This document shows, piece by piece, positions 35,904-44,346 of a DNA stretch of 64,000 nucleotides. The notes below the pieces were generated by a model. It was not told the DNA's origin. It saw only the letters and a list, made by a program, of their open reading frames with translations, and made no database searches. Numbering within the stretch: the first letter of the stretch is position 1; every line of letters begins with the position of its first letter. The translations under genes and the position numbers were made by a program. The stretch is from Thalassoglobus sp. JC818 (GTDB taxonomy: Bacteria > Planctomycetota > Planctomycetia > Planctomycetales > Planctomycetaceae), in contig NZ_JBFEFI010000003.1 in assembly GCF_040717535.1 (NCBI RefSeq), positions 566,001-630,000 of the forward strand, read 5' to 3'.

Positions 35904-37877
35904 CTATGCGGGATTCGGTTCAGGAGTTTCTGAACCTTTGGGCTGTGTGATCAGAGAAACTCCGACTAGCGTGAGGAATCCGAGTGGAATCGTCACAATT
36001 CCGGGCTGGCTGAAAGGGACGTATCCAAGGTGACCGGGGATTTTGTAAACCGCGTCGAAAGTGTCAGCGCTCAGCAGAATCCATCCGAGGGATGACACCA
36101 TCCCGACAGTCACAGCCGCGATCACGCCTTCTTTGGTCGTTTTGTTCCAGAACAACAACATGACAAGCGACGGAAGGTTCGCGGAGGCGGCGATGCTGAA
36201 CGCCCATCCAACGAGATACCCGACGTTGAGTCCCTCGAAGAGAATTCCGAGAACAATTGCAATCACACCGACAACGACGGACGTGATCTTCGCGACCCGC
36301 ACTTGTTGAGAGTCGTTCAGGTCGACTTTGCAGACATTCATCAGCAGGTCTCTGGTGACCGCTCCTGCCGAAGCGAGAATCAATCCGGAGACAGTTCCGA
36401 GCACGGTTGTGAACGCGATCGCTGAGATCATCGCGAAGAGCCAGACGTTCATGCTTTTGGCCAGAAGCGGCGCAGCCATGTTCGAGTCGGTCACATCCAT
36501 TGCTCCACTGACCATGGCTCCCAGGCCGAGGTAAAGTGTCAGGATGTAAAAGAACCCGATCGCTCCGATTCCGACAATCGTACTCTTCCGGGCACTCTCC
36601 CCATCTTTAACCGTGTAGTAGCGGATCAGAATGTGAGGAAGCGAAGCTGTTCCGCAAAAGAGGGCGAGCATGAGTGAAATGAAGTTCAGCTTCTCGTCGA
36701 ACTTGTCTCCGCGGATTCCGGCAAACTTCGGATGGTTTCCGGGCATCAGAACTTCGCTGCCGGACGTCGGCTTCTGGTAATAGATGGTCGTCACGTCGCC
36801 GTTCTCTTCTGGGACGGTGGTTTTCCCCCACAGAATGACTTCGCTGTCGTGAAACTTCTGGAAGAACGAAACCGGACCCAATGCTCCGGTGGATGTTTCA
36901 TCATCAGGAAGATGGCTGATGTAGCCGACCGGATGCAATTCGGGTTCACCTTTTTCGGAGCCTTTGGGAAGTCCGTTGACGAGCAACTGTCCGTCCGGAG
37001 TCGATGTGACAGTTTGACCTTCAACGAGGAGAATTTCTGAAGCGTCTTCAGAATCCTTCTCGATGCGGAAGATCTTTTGACCGCCATCCGGTTGTTCGAC
37101 TCGAACATACGGTTTCTCAGCCCAGTCGCCAGTTGCGGGCAGAATCGTTCCGGATACTCCTGGCAACGTGCCCGACTCGGATTCTCGGGACTTCAGGTCT
37201 GCCTCTGTGATCGGGCCGATCGTTTGAAACTTGTAACCATCCATTCCTCCCTCTTCGACTTTCAAACCCTTCGCCAGAATCATGATGACGAGGATTAAGC
37301 TGAACAGCACAAGCAGAGAGCCTTTGAGGAACTGTACGTAAGTCGTCGACACCATTCCCGCTGAAACGACGATAGTGACAACCGCCGCACCAACGAGAAC
37401 AACACCGACCCAGTGCGGAAGTCCCAGCAGCGGTTGGATCAAAACACCGGCGCCGACCATTTGTGGAATGAGGTAGAAAATACTGACGATCAGCGTACTG
37501 ATCCCAACGACACACTGAATTCCACGGGAATGAAAGGTCGAGTCGAGAGCATCCGCGAAGGTGTATTTACCCATCCGCTTGAGTGGTTCTGCAACGACGA
37601 ACAAAGCCACAATCCAACCGGCCAGAAAGCCAATTGAATACAGAAAGCCGTCGTAACCGTAAAAGGCAATCATCCCACAGATTCCGAGGAATGAAGCTGC
37701 GGAGAGGTAGTCGCCGGCAAACGCGACCCCGTTAATGAACCACGGGATCTGTCCGTGAGCAGCGAAGTACCCGGCGGACGATTTCGCTCGACCGGCGAGG
37801 TAGAAACTTAAGCCCATCGTTCCGCCAACGAAGGCGAGGAACGCGACGACCGCGATTGTTGATGGTTCGTAAATCAT
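35904..37877 (-). CDS. Sodium:solute symporter, acetate permease (ActP) type
   Basis: 657 residues, about 100 longer than typical ActP (near 550). There are about 13 membrane helices. SSS-family signatures are visible: GDYLSAASFLG near residue 55 and the later GTASLPHILIRYYTVKD, both typical of the acetate/glycolate permease subgroup. An extra hydrophilic region of about 170 residues (roughly 210-380, Glu/Gly/Pro-rich) lies between helices and probably faces outside. Carboxylate uptake with sodium or protons is the likely role. It is coupled to the small DUF485-like gene by an ATGA overlap (37874-37877), the same pairing as yjcH-actP in Escherichia coli. Confidence 0.88.
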   Translation of the reverse strand: MIYEPSTIAVVAFLAFVGGTMGLSFYLAGRAKSSAGYFAAHGQIPWFINGVAFAGDYLSAASFLGICGMIAFYGYDGFLYSIGFLAGWIVALFVVAEPLKRMGKYTFADALDSTFHSRGIQCVVGISTLIVSIFYLIPQMVGAGVLIQPLLGLPHWVGVVLVGAAVVTIVVSAGMVSTTYVQFLKGSLLVLFSLILVIMILAKGLKVEEGGMDGYKFQTIGPITEADLKSRESESGTLPGVSGTILPATGDWAEKPYVRVEQPDGGQKIFRIEKDSEDASEILLVEGQTVTSTPDGQLLVNGLPKGSEKGEPELHPVGYISHLPDDETSTGALGPVSFFQKFHDSEVILWGKTTVPEENGDVTTIYYQKPTSGSEVLMPGNHPKFAGIRGDKFDEKLNFISLMLALFCGTASLPHILIRYYTVKDGESARKSTIVGIGAIGFFYILTLYLGLGAMVSGAMDVTDSNMAAPLLAKSMNVWLFAMISAIAFTTVLGTVSGLILASAGAVTRDLLMNVCKVDLNDSQQVRVAKITSVVVGVIAIVLGILFEGLNVGYLVGWAFSIAASANLPSLVMLLFWNKTTKEGVIAAVTVGMVSSLGWILLSADTFDAVYKIPGHLGYVPFSQPGIVTIPLGFLTLVGVSLITQPKGSETPEPNPA

Positions 37878-38128
37878 TCTTGCCCCTCCTCTTCTTTTTG
37901 AGGTTCGGAGCGACAGAGCAGCCCATAAAGAATCGCAAGCAGGAAGGCGGACAGGATCAAGGCAAATCCGTAAAGGACGGCCAGGTTAATTCCCTCAATC
38001 GGTGTGGCCCGCATCGCTTCAGGACGATACGCATTCAGCAGCACAAAGATCACATAGAAGATGAGATAGATCCAGAAGAGGATCAATCCAATTCGGGAAT
38101 TCCGAGCCTGCATCAAGGTATCCTTCAT
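37874..38128 (-). CDS. DUF485-like small membrane protein (YjcH type)
   Basis: 84 residues with two membrane helices (RIGLILFWIYLIFYVIFVLL and LAVLYGFALILSAFLLAILYG) and an acidic C-terminus. Size, topology and position directly before an ActP-type symporter match YjcH/DUF485. It may help fold or regulate the transporter. Its stop overlaps the symporter ATG. An internal ATG five codons later is an alternative start. Confidence 0.8.
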   Translation of the reverse strand: MKDTLMQARNSRIGLILFWIYLIFYVIFVLLNAYRPEAMRATPIEGINLAVLYGFALILSAFLLAILYGLLCRSEPQKEEEGQE

Positions 38129-38366
38129 TCTCGCGATGGACGCGAATCATATATCGATAGCAATTGATCGTTGCCGGAAGATACAGGCTGAGACTGGCCA
38201 CGACAAGGACTTGTCACGATCGCTGCGAATCGCGTTCGGAATTCCGGAACTGCATGTGCGAACTTTCGTTTCGTCGCCATGCGGAAAAGATCTGTTCTTG
38301 AAAGACGAGTCGCTTCGCATACAAAGAGAGTCGACCTCTTCATACTTTTACCCAGGATCAGAAACG

Positions 38367-38843
38367 ATGCCGCTTCCACAGGTTGGTAAGAAAGCTCCCG
38401 CGTTTACGCTTCCGGCGATCCCTTCAGGCAAGGTGCGTCTCAGCCAGTTTCGCGGAGACAAGAACGTCGTTCTCTATTTCTATCCTCGTGACAATACACC
38501 CGGCTGCACACAGGAAGCTTGCGACTTTCGTGATCAGATTGGGCGTGTTGAAGACAGTGAGACAGTCGTGCTTGGGATTAGCGGAGACAGTATCGCCTCT
38601 CATGAGAAGTTTGCCGCGAAGTTCGAATTGCCCTTTCAGCTACTCGCGGACGAAGATCATGCAATTGCCGAAAAGTACGGCGTCTGGGTCGAGAAGAAGA
38701 ATTACGGCAAGACCTACTTTGGGATTCAGCGCGCAACGTTCCTGATTGACAAACAGGGAACCCTCGTCGAAGTCTGGCCGAAGGTGAAAGTCAAAGGCCA
38801 CGTCGACGAAGTGATTGAGAAGTTGAACGAGCTGCGTGGTTGA
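38367..38843 (+). CDS. bcp: Thioredoxin-dependent peroxiredoxin, Bcp type
   Basis: 158 residues with AGGA nine bases before the ATG. Bcp reduces hydrogen peroxide and organic peroxides using thioredoxin. The peroxidatic cysteine is C47 in RDNTPGCTQEACDF and the resolving cysteine is C52, five residues on, as in the atypical two-cysteine Bcp group. GISGDSIASHEKF and the late RATFLIDKQGTL are also conserved. An upstream reading frame of 77 codons lacks family features. It is transcribed alone; the convergent small gene at 38878 follows. Confidence 0.92.
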   Translation: MPLPQVGKKAPAFTLPAIPSGKVRLSQFRGDKNVVLYFYPRDNTPGCTQEACDFRDQIGRVEDSETVVLGISGDSIASHEKFAAKFELPFQLLADEDHAIAEKYGVWVEKKNYGKTYFGIQRATFLIDKQGTLVEVWPKVKVKGHVDEVIEKLNELRG

Positions 38844-38877
38844 TAGCAGAAATCGCGCGCACGGATTCGTCGTTGAA

Positions 38878-39060
38878 TCAGTGACGAAGATTGACATGTT
38901 GTAGCTGATTGCGAATTTCGCGAATCAATTGCAGCTGCATCACCTGCAGCCGCTCGAGCCCTTCGATGTCTTGATTGAGTTGTTCAAACAACTTGTCATC
39001 TGGGGTGGAAGATTTCTTCTCTGGTGGTTGTTTGGTTCGTGATCGTCGTCGCTTGTCCAT
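38878..39060 (-). CDS. Small basic coiled-coil protein (60 residues)
   Basis: The N-terminus is very basic (MDKRRRSRTKQPPEKK) and the C-terminal half is an amphipathic helix with heptad spacing (LNQDIEGLERLQVMQLQLIREIRNQL). It has no signal peptide. No good ribosome binding site precedes the ATG. It could be a real small cytoplasmic or nucleic-acid-binding protein, or chance; the regular helix favours a real gene. Confidence 0.5.
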   Translation of the reverse strand: MDKRRRSRTKQPPEKKSSTPDDKLFEQLNQDIEGLERLQVMQLQLIREIRNQLQHVNLRH

Positions 39061-39259
39061 GAGTCATAAAGCACCCGCGCGTTCTGAAAATCTGGAGGTG
39101 GATGGCTCTCGTCGCATGCTGTTGAGTGTTTCCGTTCAACACCGAGAGCAATCACGACCGTCGACATGATCTCTCAAGTGACCGCGTCGGAACTGGCTCG
39201 CGACGAACTGTAGAACGAAAACTCACAGCAAGAGATGATCAACCTGCCATTGTTGTTAT

Positions 39260-40711
39260 TTACTGATCCACAACGGCCGACGATGACTCTCCAACCGATT
39301 CGAGGGTGAGTAGCGATTGGTCTGAACTGGTGAGAACTTCACCGATGATTTGCGTATCTGGGATTGTCACCAGCACGTAGGTGTTTCGTCCGTCTTGGAT
39401 CTCCGCGATTGTACTCACAGAGAGGGGGCGTGACGCGACCTGATTTGGGAGGATTCGGGGAGCAAGAGTGATTTCCCTTGAACCTGCGGGTAATTCCGCA
39501 CGGAGCACCTGAATCTGATCGGGCAGAAGCGTCCAGCTTCGTGTGTCGGCCTGTTCTGTTGCTTCCCAGGCGACTCCGGCAGCTGTGAGTGCGAAATCAG
39601 CCAGGCCAGAATTCTCGGCACCTAAGCTGTCTTTGGCAGCGTAGATGGCTGCTTTCTTGAGGCTTCGACGAACAACAGCCCGCGCGACGACATCGGAATG
39701 CTCGGCAGCGGTCTGCTCGACTGCGAACTCGCTGATATTGCTTAGAGTGGTCGTTGTTCCGAGAACTTCGTTGCCAACGGAGACTTGAATGTTTTCAATC
39801 AAGGAGCGTCCTGGGATCACCACTGGAACTTTGATTGGGGCGATCGTGGGGGTGATTTCCTGTTCTGTAAACTCGTTGAGAATTCGGTCTGCGATCAGCA
39901 TGGCGGCAGTGCTGGGAACTTCGACTGCTTCCACTTTTTGTGGACCGCGTCCCACGAGACAGAAGACGTACAGCACTCCGTTGCCTCGCTCAGAGTGTTT
40001 GCCTTCCCGTGCGCGGGCCAGATCGATTTGAGCATCGCGGAAGTCAGTTTCCCAGCTTGCAACTTTCAGGCGCGAACGTTCGATGTCGTCGTAATCGAGG
40101 TGCCGTTCTTCGAGCAGGGCTGCGTGAACGTAGGGGCCGAGTGCCAGCCTTCGGAAGTGAAGTTCTTCAGCGACTTCTTCTTCGTCGAGCTTTCTTGAGT
40201 TTTCGATGCGAGCGATGACTTCGTTCTGCTTTTCGGTGACCTGAAGCGCGTAAGCAGTTGCGTCGTCTCCGCCGTGCATCAGGTTGGTGATCGCCAGCAT
40301 CGCGCGAATCAGAATTCGTTCGTAGTCACTCCCAGCCCAGGCGATGTCGTTGTCGTCTCGCACCATTGATTTCGCGAGTTCTCTGATGTCGCGCTGTTCC
40401 AGGTGATCAAGTCGATCGCGAACGCCGCGCAGAAGCTGTTCGGCTTCATGAGTGTTGCCGGCGGTCAGTTGGATCATCGCTTTATCGAGAGTCAGCGCAT
40501 CGACGTCTTTTCGCTTCTCGTCGATCAGCGTTTGCAGCCTCGCTTGCGATTGAGCCAGATCGCCGATGTAGAATTCCTCGCGAAAGCTCTGAACCTGACG
40601 CGCGCGATGAGAGCACCCGACCAGCAAGATGCAGACGGTCAGCAGCCGTACTGCGACTTTTCGAAAGTGGCGGGCGGACATTTCGCGGGGAAGCATTCGT
40701 GAGTTCTTCAT
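39260..40711 (-). CDS. COG3014 family lipoprotein
   Basis: 483 residues. The N-terminus is a lipoprotein signal with lipobox ILLVGC (C33). A TPR-like helical region covers about 45-230 (TLDKAMIQLTAGNTHEAEQLL). A distinct domain follows with GNGVLYVFCLVGRGPQKVEA, then an Ala-rich segment and a beta-rich C-terminus (LPAGSREITLAPR). COG3014 proteins are found next to LpoB-like and YcfL-like genes in Vibrio and other Gram-negatives; here an LpoB-like gene lies directly upstream on the same strand. The function is probably in the envelope. The ATG has no clear ribosome site, and internal ATGs at codons 6 and 11 are possible. Confidence 0.8.
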   Translation of the reverse strand: MKNSRMLPREMSARHFRKVAVRLLTVCILLVGCSHRARQVQSFREEFYIGDLAQSQARLQTLIDEKRKDVDALTLDKAMIQLTAGNTHEAEQLLRGVRDRLDHLEQRDIRELAKSMVRDDNDIAWAGSDYERILIRAMLAITNLMHGGDDATAYALQVTEKQNEVIARIENSRKLDEEEVAEELHFRRLALGPYVHAALLEERHLDYDDIERSRLKVASWETDFRDAQIDLARAREGKHSERGNGVLYVFCLVGRGPQKVEAVEVPSTAAMLIADRILNEFTEQEITPTIAPIKVPVVIPGRSLIENIQVSVGNEVLGTTTTLSNISEFAVEQTAAEHSDVVARAVVRRSLKKAAIYAAKDSLGAENSGLADFALTAAGVAWEATEQADTRSWTLLPDQIQVLRAELPAGSREITLAPRILPNQVASRPLSVSTIAEIQDGRNTYVLVTIPDTQIIGEVLTSSDQSLLTLESVGESSSAVVDQ

Positions 40712-40908
40712 GTTTGAAATGTCATCGAGTGCTCTGATTGATCAACGCAGCGACGACGCTGATGTTCTTCTCTTCGGAAGCGGTCCAAACTCTCTCGATT
40801 TAAATCGGAATCAGCCTGGAGCAAGTTGCTCATTTCGCTTGAGCGTCTCACTCATACAAATGCTGATTTCGCTCGTGCGAGCCAGTGCCAACCGAATTGG
40901 AAGATCCT

Positions 40909-41544
40909 CTAGAAGTGACTCTTTGAGTAGAGCTTTCGGAGGTTTGCGGATTCTTTGGTGAACTCTCCGGTATTGATGTCGACCATCTCCAGCGTGAGGA
41001 GGTAATCCCGCTGGTACTTCTTGTTGTCGCGTGTCGTTCCGGATGTCAGTTTTGCGAAGAGCAGGTAATCGAACGGCTGATTGAGTTTCTGCATGACACT
41101 CAAGTACAGCTGTTGATTGTCAGGAAGGAAGAGATCGTCGGGGCGAAGTCGTGTTTCTCGAAGCCCTGCCTCGACGTATCGTCTGCTGATCGATCCGTAC
41201 AATTCCGACTGCGACAACATTGTGTCGATGTGTTCGAAGATCTGCTCTTTGAAGTCACCGATCTCCTCGGAGCTGCGGTTCTCAACTCCGACAAAGCAGA
41301 TGCGTTTCTTGCCAGTAGGCATCCCGTTCATAGAGGCCTGTTGGATTTCTTGCACCTGGCGACCCATCAACCGACCGACAGCTTCGTCGATGAGTGGCTT
41401 CCAAGTTTCCGCACCAGCTTCGTGCGAACCGACAGCATCGGCGTCGAAATCTGTCAGGACGGTTGCCTTTTGCGATCCGCGACAGCCATATGTCCAGATG
41501 GAGAAGCTGCCAGCTGTGAAAAGAAAGAATTGTCGCCGATCCAT
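40909..41544 (-). CDS. LpoB-like lipoprotein (penicillin-binding protein activator family)
   Basis: 211 residues, AGAGG five bases before the ATG. The N-terminus MDRRQFFLFTAG contains a twin-arginine-like RRQFF motif followed by a hydrophobic stretch and a possible lipobox (TYGC, C21), so export as a lipoprotein is likely. The body has the LpoB/CsgG-like pattern: RICFVGVENRSSEEI, then a helix to MLSQSELYGSISRRYV, and late FDYLLFAKLTSGTTRDNKKYQRDYLLTLEMVDINTGE. In enterobacteria LpoB activates the peptidoglycan synthase PBP1B from the outer membrane. The gap to the COG3014 gene is about 200 bases on the same strand. The substrate or partner in planctomycetes is unknown. Confidence 0.8.
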   Translation of the reverse strand: MDRRQFFLFTAGSFSIWTYGCRGSQKATVLTDFDADAVGSHEAGAETWKPLIDEAVGRLMGRQVQEIQQASMNGMPTGKKRICFVGVENRSSEEIGDFKEQIFEHIDTMLSQSELYGSISRRYVEAGLRETRLRPDDLFLPDNQQLYLSVMQKLNQPFDYLLFAKLTSGTTRDNKKYQRDYLLTLEMVDINTGEFTKESANLRKLYSKSHF

Positions 41545-41904
41545 GGCTACCTCTTGCTGTGATTGGTGAATCACTTTGTTCGATTTTGCGTTGCGAATTC
41601 TACGTGTTTGTCGAGGCTCACAATAGATCGGTTCATCGATCCGACAGGCGTCTCGAGGATCGCAGGCAAGACCTGCCGGAGAGCATGGACGGTGGAGCTT
41701 TGGGGGGAGATTCGCCGCGGTGTTGTCAATGTGACGACGTCTTTTCCGAGGTGGTTGTGAAAGCCTCGGCTTAAGCTCTCAGGCGTGACGTCAGATTTAC
41801 TGAATCTGAGACCGTGAATCTTTTTGACAGTCTTTGTTGTCAAAAGTGTGGAATCCCGTATACTCGGGACGTGTTCTTTCGATTCTTTGATTGATTTCTC
41901 ACCC
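41545..41904. other. Divergent upstream region of lpoB-like and sufR genes
   Basis: 360 bases between two divergent genes. The right end holds the sufR promoter and palindrome (41822-41864). The rest shows only short overlapping open frames without support. Confidence 0.5.
41822..41864 (+). promoter_or_regulatory. sufR promoter with overlapping palindromic operator
   Basis: A perfect inverted repeat TTTTGACA-N8-TGTCAAAA (41822-41829 and 41838-41845) overlaps a -35 box TTGTCA (41837-41842). A -10 box TATACT (41859-41864) follows after 16 bases. The sufR ATG is 40 bases downstream of the -10 box. A dimeric repressor bound to the palindrome would block RNA polymerase, so autoregulation by SufR is likely. 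Confidence 0.7.
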
Positions 41905-42528
41905 ATGTCGCGTGACCAGACAGATCATGAATTCTTAAGCGTGCTGCAGAGACAATCTCCTGCCACGATTCAGAGTTTGTGTGATTCGATAGGGATCACA
42001 GCCACAGCGGTTCGTCAGAAGCTGATGAGGTTTCAGGCAGCTGGTTTGGTCGATCGAAAACTGTCGCGGCAGGAGCGAGGTCGGCCCAGCTATACGTATC
42101 ATCTTACTGCGGCAGGACTTAAGGAACTGGGAGACGATCACGCGGAGATCGCAGCCATTCTCTGGAAGCAGATTATGGTGATTTCGGACGAGAATGTCCG
42201 GAAGAGTGTTCTGAATGGTGTGAAAGAATCGTTGGTTGAGCGGTTTGGAGCTTGTCGCGATGGAAGCAGTTTAGCGAGCAGGTTACAGCTTCTCACGAGC
42301 CAACTGGCTGAACAGGGATTCGAACTTGAATACGCCAGCAATAGCGACACAGACGGCCTCCCCATCCTGAGGGAGTATAACTGTCCGTATCATGAACTGG
42401 CTGCAGAAGATCCGTCGATTTGCGATCTCGAACAATCAGTCTTTTCAGAGCTGTTGGGTGTGCCAGTCGAGTTGTCGTCCTGTCGGTTGGACGGCCATCG
42501 ATGTTGTGAATTCCAAGTCGGAGAGTAA
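41905..42528 (+). CDS. sufR: SufR-like iron-sulfur transcriptional repressor
   Basis: 207 residues. The N-terminal 70 residues form a DeoR/ArsR-like winged helix (TIQSLCDSIGITATAVRQKLMRF, then a wing with RGRPSYTYHLT). The C-terminal half carries cysteines that can hold an iron-sulfur cluster: C160 and C173 (12 residues between) and C193, C200 and C201 in SSCRLDGHRCCEF. This matches SufR, which senses the cluster state and represses suf genes. The start is the ATG of MSRDQTDHEF; an earlier in-frame start would lie in the promoter. It stands upstream of nuoB, sufC and sufB on the same strand, which supports the assignment. Confidence 0.88.
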   Translation: MSRDQTDHEFLSVLQRQSPATIQSLCDSIGITATAVRQKLMRFQAAGLVDRKLSRQERGRPSYTYHLTAAGLKELGDDHAEIAAILWKQIMVISDENVRKSVLNGVKESLVERFGACRDGSSLASRLQLLTSQLAEQGFELEYASNSDTDGLPILREYNCPYHELAAEDPSICDLEQSVFSELLGVPVELSSCRLDGHRCCEFQVGE

Positions 42529-42548
42529 CGACTCAAACGAGATCAGAT

Positions 42549-42600
42549 GTCAGTTAGAGGATTCGACCCATTAAGACAGCTGGGTCAGCTTGTAACTGAC
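42549..42600 (+). other. Nested stem-loop between sufR and nuoB
   Basis: The outer arms GTCAGTTA (42549-42556) and TAACTGAC (42593-42600) enclose inner arms GACCCA (42565-42570) and TGGGTC (42581-42586). The structure starts 20 bases after the sufR stop. Six A and no T follow, so it is not a classic plus-strand terminator. It may pause or process the transcript, or weaken expression between sufR and nuoB. Confidence 0.5.
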
Positions 42601-42782
42601 AAAAAACCCGTCGACAATTCCGCCTGTTGAGGAGTTTTTGAGTCACCAGTTTTGAGAGATCGGCGGAGAGAGTTGTGTTCGTCAGAACGACAGATTAGTA
42701 ATGACTTTGAGGGCGTTTTGTAATCGCGGTTTTTGACCTGCACACCTATTTCAATGCTTCCGATCATTAAGGATACCGTACA

Positions 42783-43334
42783 ATGACATGGATCGAAGGT
42801 CGATTCGAAGAGAACGTCATCACGACGAGTCTGGAACAGGCGATGAACTGGGCAAAGCAGTCCAGTGTGTGGCCGATGACGTTCGGATTGGCGTGTTGTG
42901 CGATTGAAATGATGGCAACCGGAGCGAGCCGGTACGACATCGACCGCTTCGGAGCGGGGGCATTCCGAGCGACTCCACGTCAGGCGGACCTGATGATCGT
43001 GGCCGGAACAGTGACTCACAAAATGGCCAGCCGCGTGCGTCGTCTGTACGAGCAGATGCCTGATCCCAAATACGTGATCGCCATGGGGGCGTGTACTGTC
43101 GGTGGTGGTCCTTACTTCAAGTACGGTTACCACGTCGTGAAAGGTGTCGACCTAGTCGTGCCTGTCGACGTTTACGTTCCCGGGTGCCCTCCTCGTCCAG
43201 AGGCACTTCTGGAAGGCGTGATGCGAATCCAGGACAAGATTCGCATGAAGAAAATTACTCGAGGCGCGGAAGATTCACTTCCTGTTCCTCACCATTCCGG
43301 ATACGTCAAAGAGCCGGAAATCGTCCTTGCCTGA
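42783..43334 (+). CDS. nuoB: NADH-quinone oxidoreductase subunit B (complex I, 20-kDa subunit)
   Basis: 183 residues. NuoB carries the N2 [4Fe-4S] cluster that passes electrons to quinone in complex I, on the cytoplasmic side of the inner membrane. The four cluster cysteines are C38 and C39 (LACCAIEMM), C104 (GACTVGGG) and C135 (VPGCPPRPE). The segment [12 protein letters not shown] and the later [25 protein letters not shown] are highly conserved in the family. Homologous small subunits of hydrogenases are less likely because the full NuoB pattern is present. No other nuo gene is in the window. It lies between sufR and sufC, so it may share SUF control. Confidence 0.92.
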   Translation: MTWIEGRFEENVITTSLEQAMNWAKQSSVWPMTFGLACCAIEMMATGASRYDIDRFGAGAFRATPRQADLMIVAGTVTHKMASRVRRLYEQMPDPKYVIAMGACTVGGGPYFKYGYHVVKGVDLVVPVDVYVPGCPPRPEALLEGVMRIQDKIRMKKITRGAEDSLPVPHHSGYVKEPEIVLA

Positions 43335-43383
43335 TTCGTCGACTTGTCGACTTTTGTTTATTTAGATTTGTGATTGCGAAACC

Positions 43384-44199
43384 ATGTCCAGCTTGTTGAA
43401 GATCGAAGACCTGCATGTTTCTGTCGGGGAAACCGAAATCCTGAAAGGCGTCAATCTTGAGATTCGCCAGGGAGAGATTCATGCATTGATGGGACCAAAC
43501 GGGTCCGGAAAAAGCACGCTGGCATACGCTCTCGTGGGACATCCAAAATACGAAATCACTGGCGGCTCGATCTCGATCGACGGGACTGACGTTCTCGACC
43601 TCGATCCAGCGGAGCGAGCCCGCCTCGGGATGTTTCTTGCGTTTCAGTATCCTGTCACAATTCCCGGCGTAAAAGTCGCAGACTTCCTCCGGCACGCGAT
43701 CAGCAACGTTCGTAACCCCGATCGTAAAGAAGGTGAAGAGCTGATGCCGATGCGGGAGTTCCGAACCGAGCTCCGCAACACGATGCAAGAGTTGAACATC
43801 GACGCCGAATTCGCCCGACGATACCTCAATGATGGATTTTCCGGCGGTGAAAAGAAGCGAATGGAAATTCTTCAGCTGGCAATGCTCAAGCCGCGATTCG
43901 CGATTCTCGATGAAACAGATTCCGGCCTCGACAGTGATGCTGTCCGGGTTGTCAGTGAAGGATTGAGCAAACTGTCCGGACCGCACATGGGTGTGTTGAT
44001 TATCACTCACCATGAACGGCTTCTCGAATACAACGTTCCTCAATTTACTCACGTGATGCTTGCGGGGCGAATCGTGGAAACGGGTGATGCTTCGCTTGCT
44101 CATGATCTGCACAAAAACGGATACGCAGGCGTTCGCGAGCGACATCCAGAAGCTGCAGCAGAAGAGGATGCAGCCCAGGAAGAAACGACTTCCGTCTAA
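43384..44199 (+). CDS. sufC: Fe-S cluster assembly ATPase SufC
   Basis: 271 residues. SufC is the ABC-type ATPase of the SUF scaffold, working with SufB and SufD in the cytoplasm. Walker A GPNGSGKS is at 37-44, the signature FSGGEKKR near 158, and Walker B with ILDETDSGLD near 180. The family-specific AFQYPVTIPGVKV follows the Q-loop. The tail is rich in Ala and Glu. The gene is 49 bases after nuoB and 147 bases before sufB, on one strand, so one transcript is likely. There is no strong ribosome binding site before the ATG. Confidence 0.95.
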   Translation: MSSLLKIEDLHVSVGETEILKGVNLEIRQGEIHALMGPNGSGKSTLAYALVGHPKYEITGGSISIDGTDVLDLDPAERARLGMFLAFQYPVTIPGVKVADFLRHAISNVRNPDRKEGEELMPMREFRTELRNTMQELNIDAEFARRYLNDGFSGGEKKRMEILQLAMLKPRFAILDETDSGLDSDAVRVVSEGLSKLSGPHMGVLIITHHERLLEYNVPQFTHVMLAGRIVETGDASLAHDLHKNGYAGVRERHPEAAAEEDAAQEETTSV

Positions 44200-44346
44200 C
44201 GGAAGCGTCTCTTCTGCAACTCCTCAATTCCCGAGCGGATTATCGGGATTCGTCAGAGCGACTGGATTCGCACCGATCGTTCCGGGTAATTAGCCCGCCT
44301 CGTACTTCCTCATCAGCAATCCCGACTTTCAATCGGAGACGGCACC

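Noticed and set aside
43306-44145. 279-codon minus-strand open frame opposite sufC
   Set aside because: SufC covers it with intact ABC motifs on the plus strand; no ribosome site or known domain is seen.
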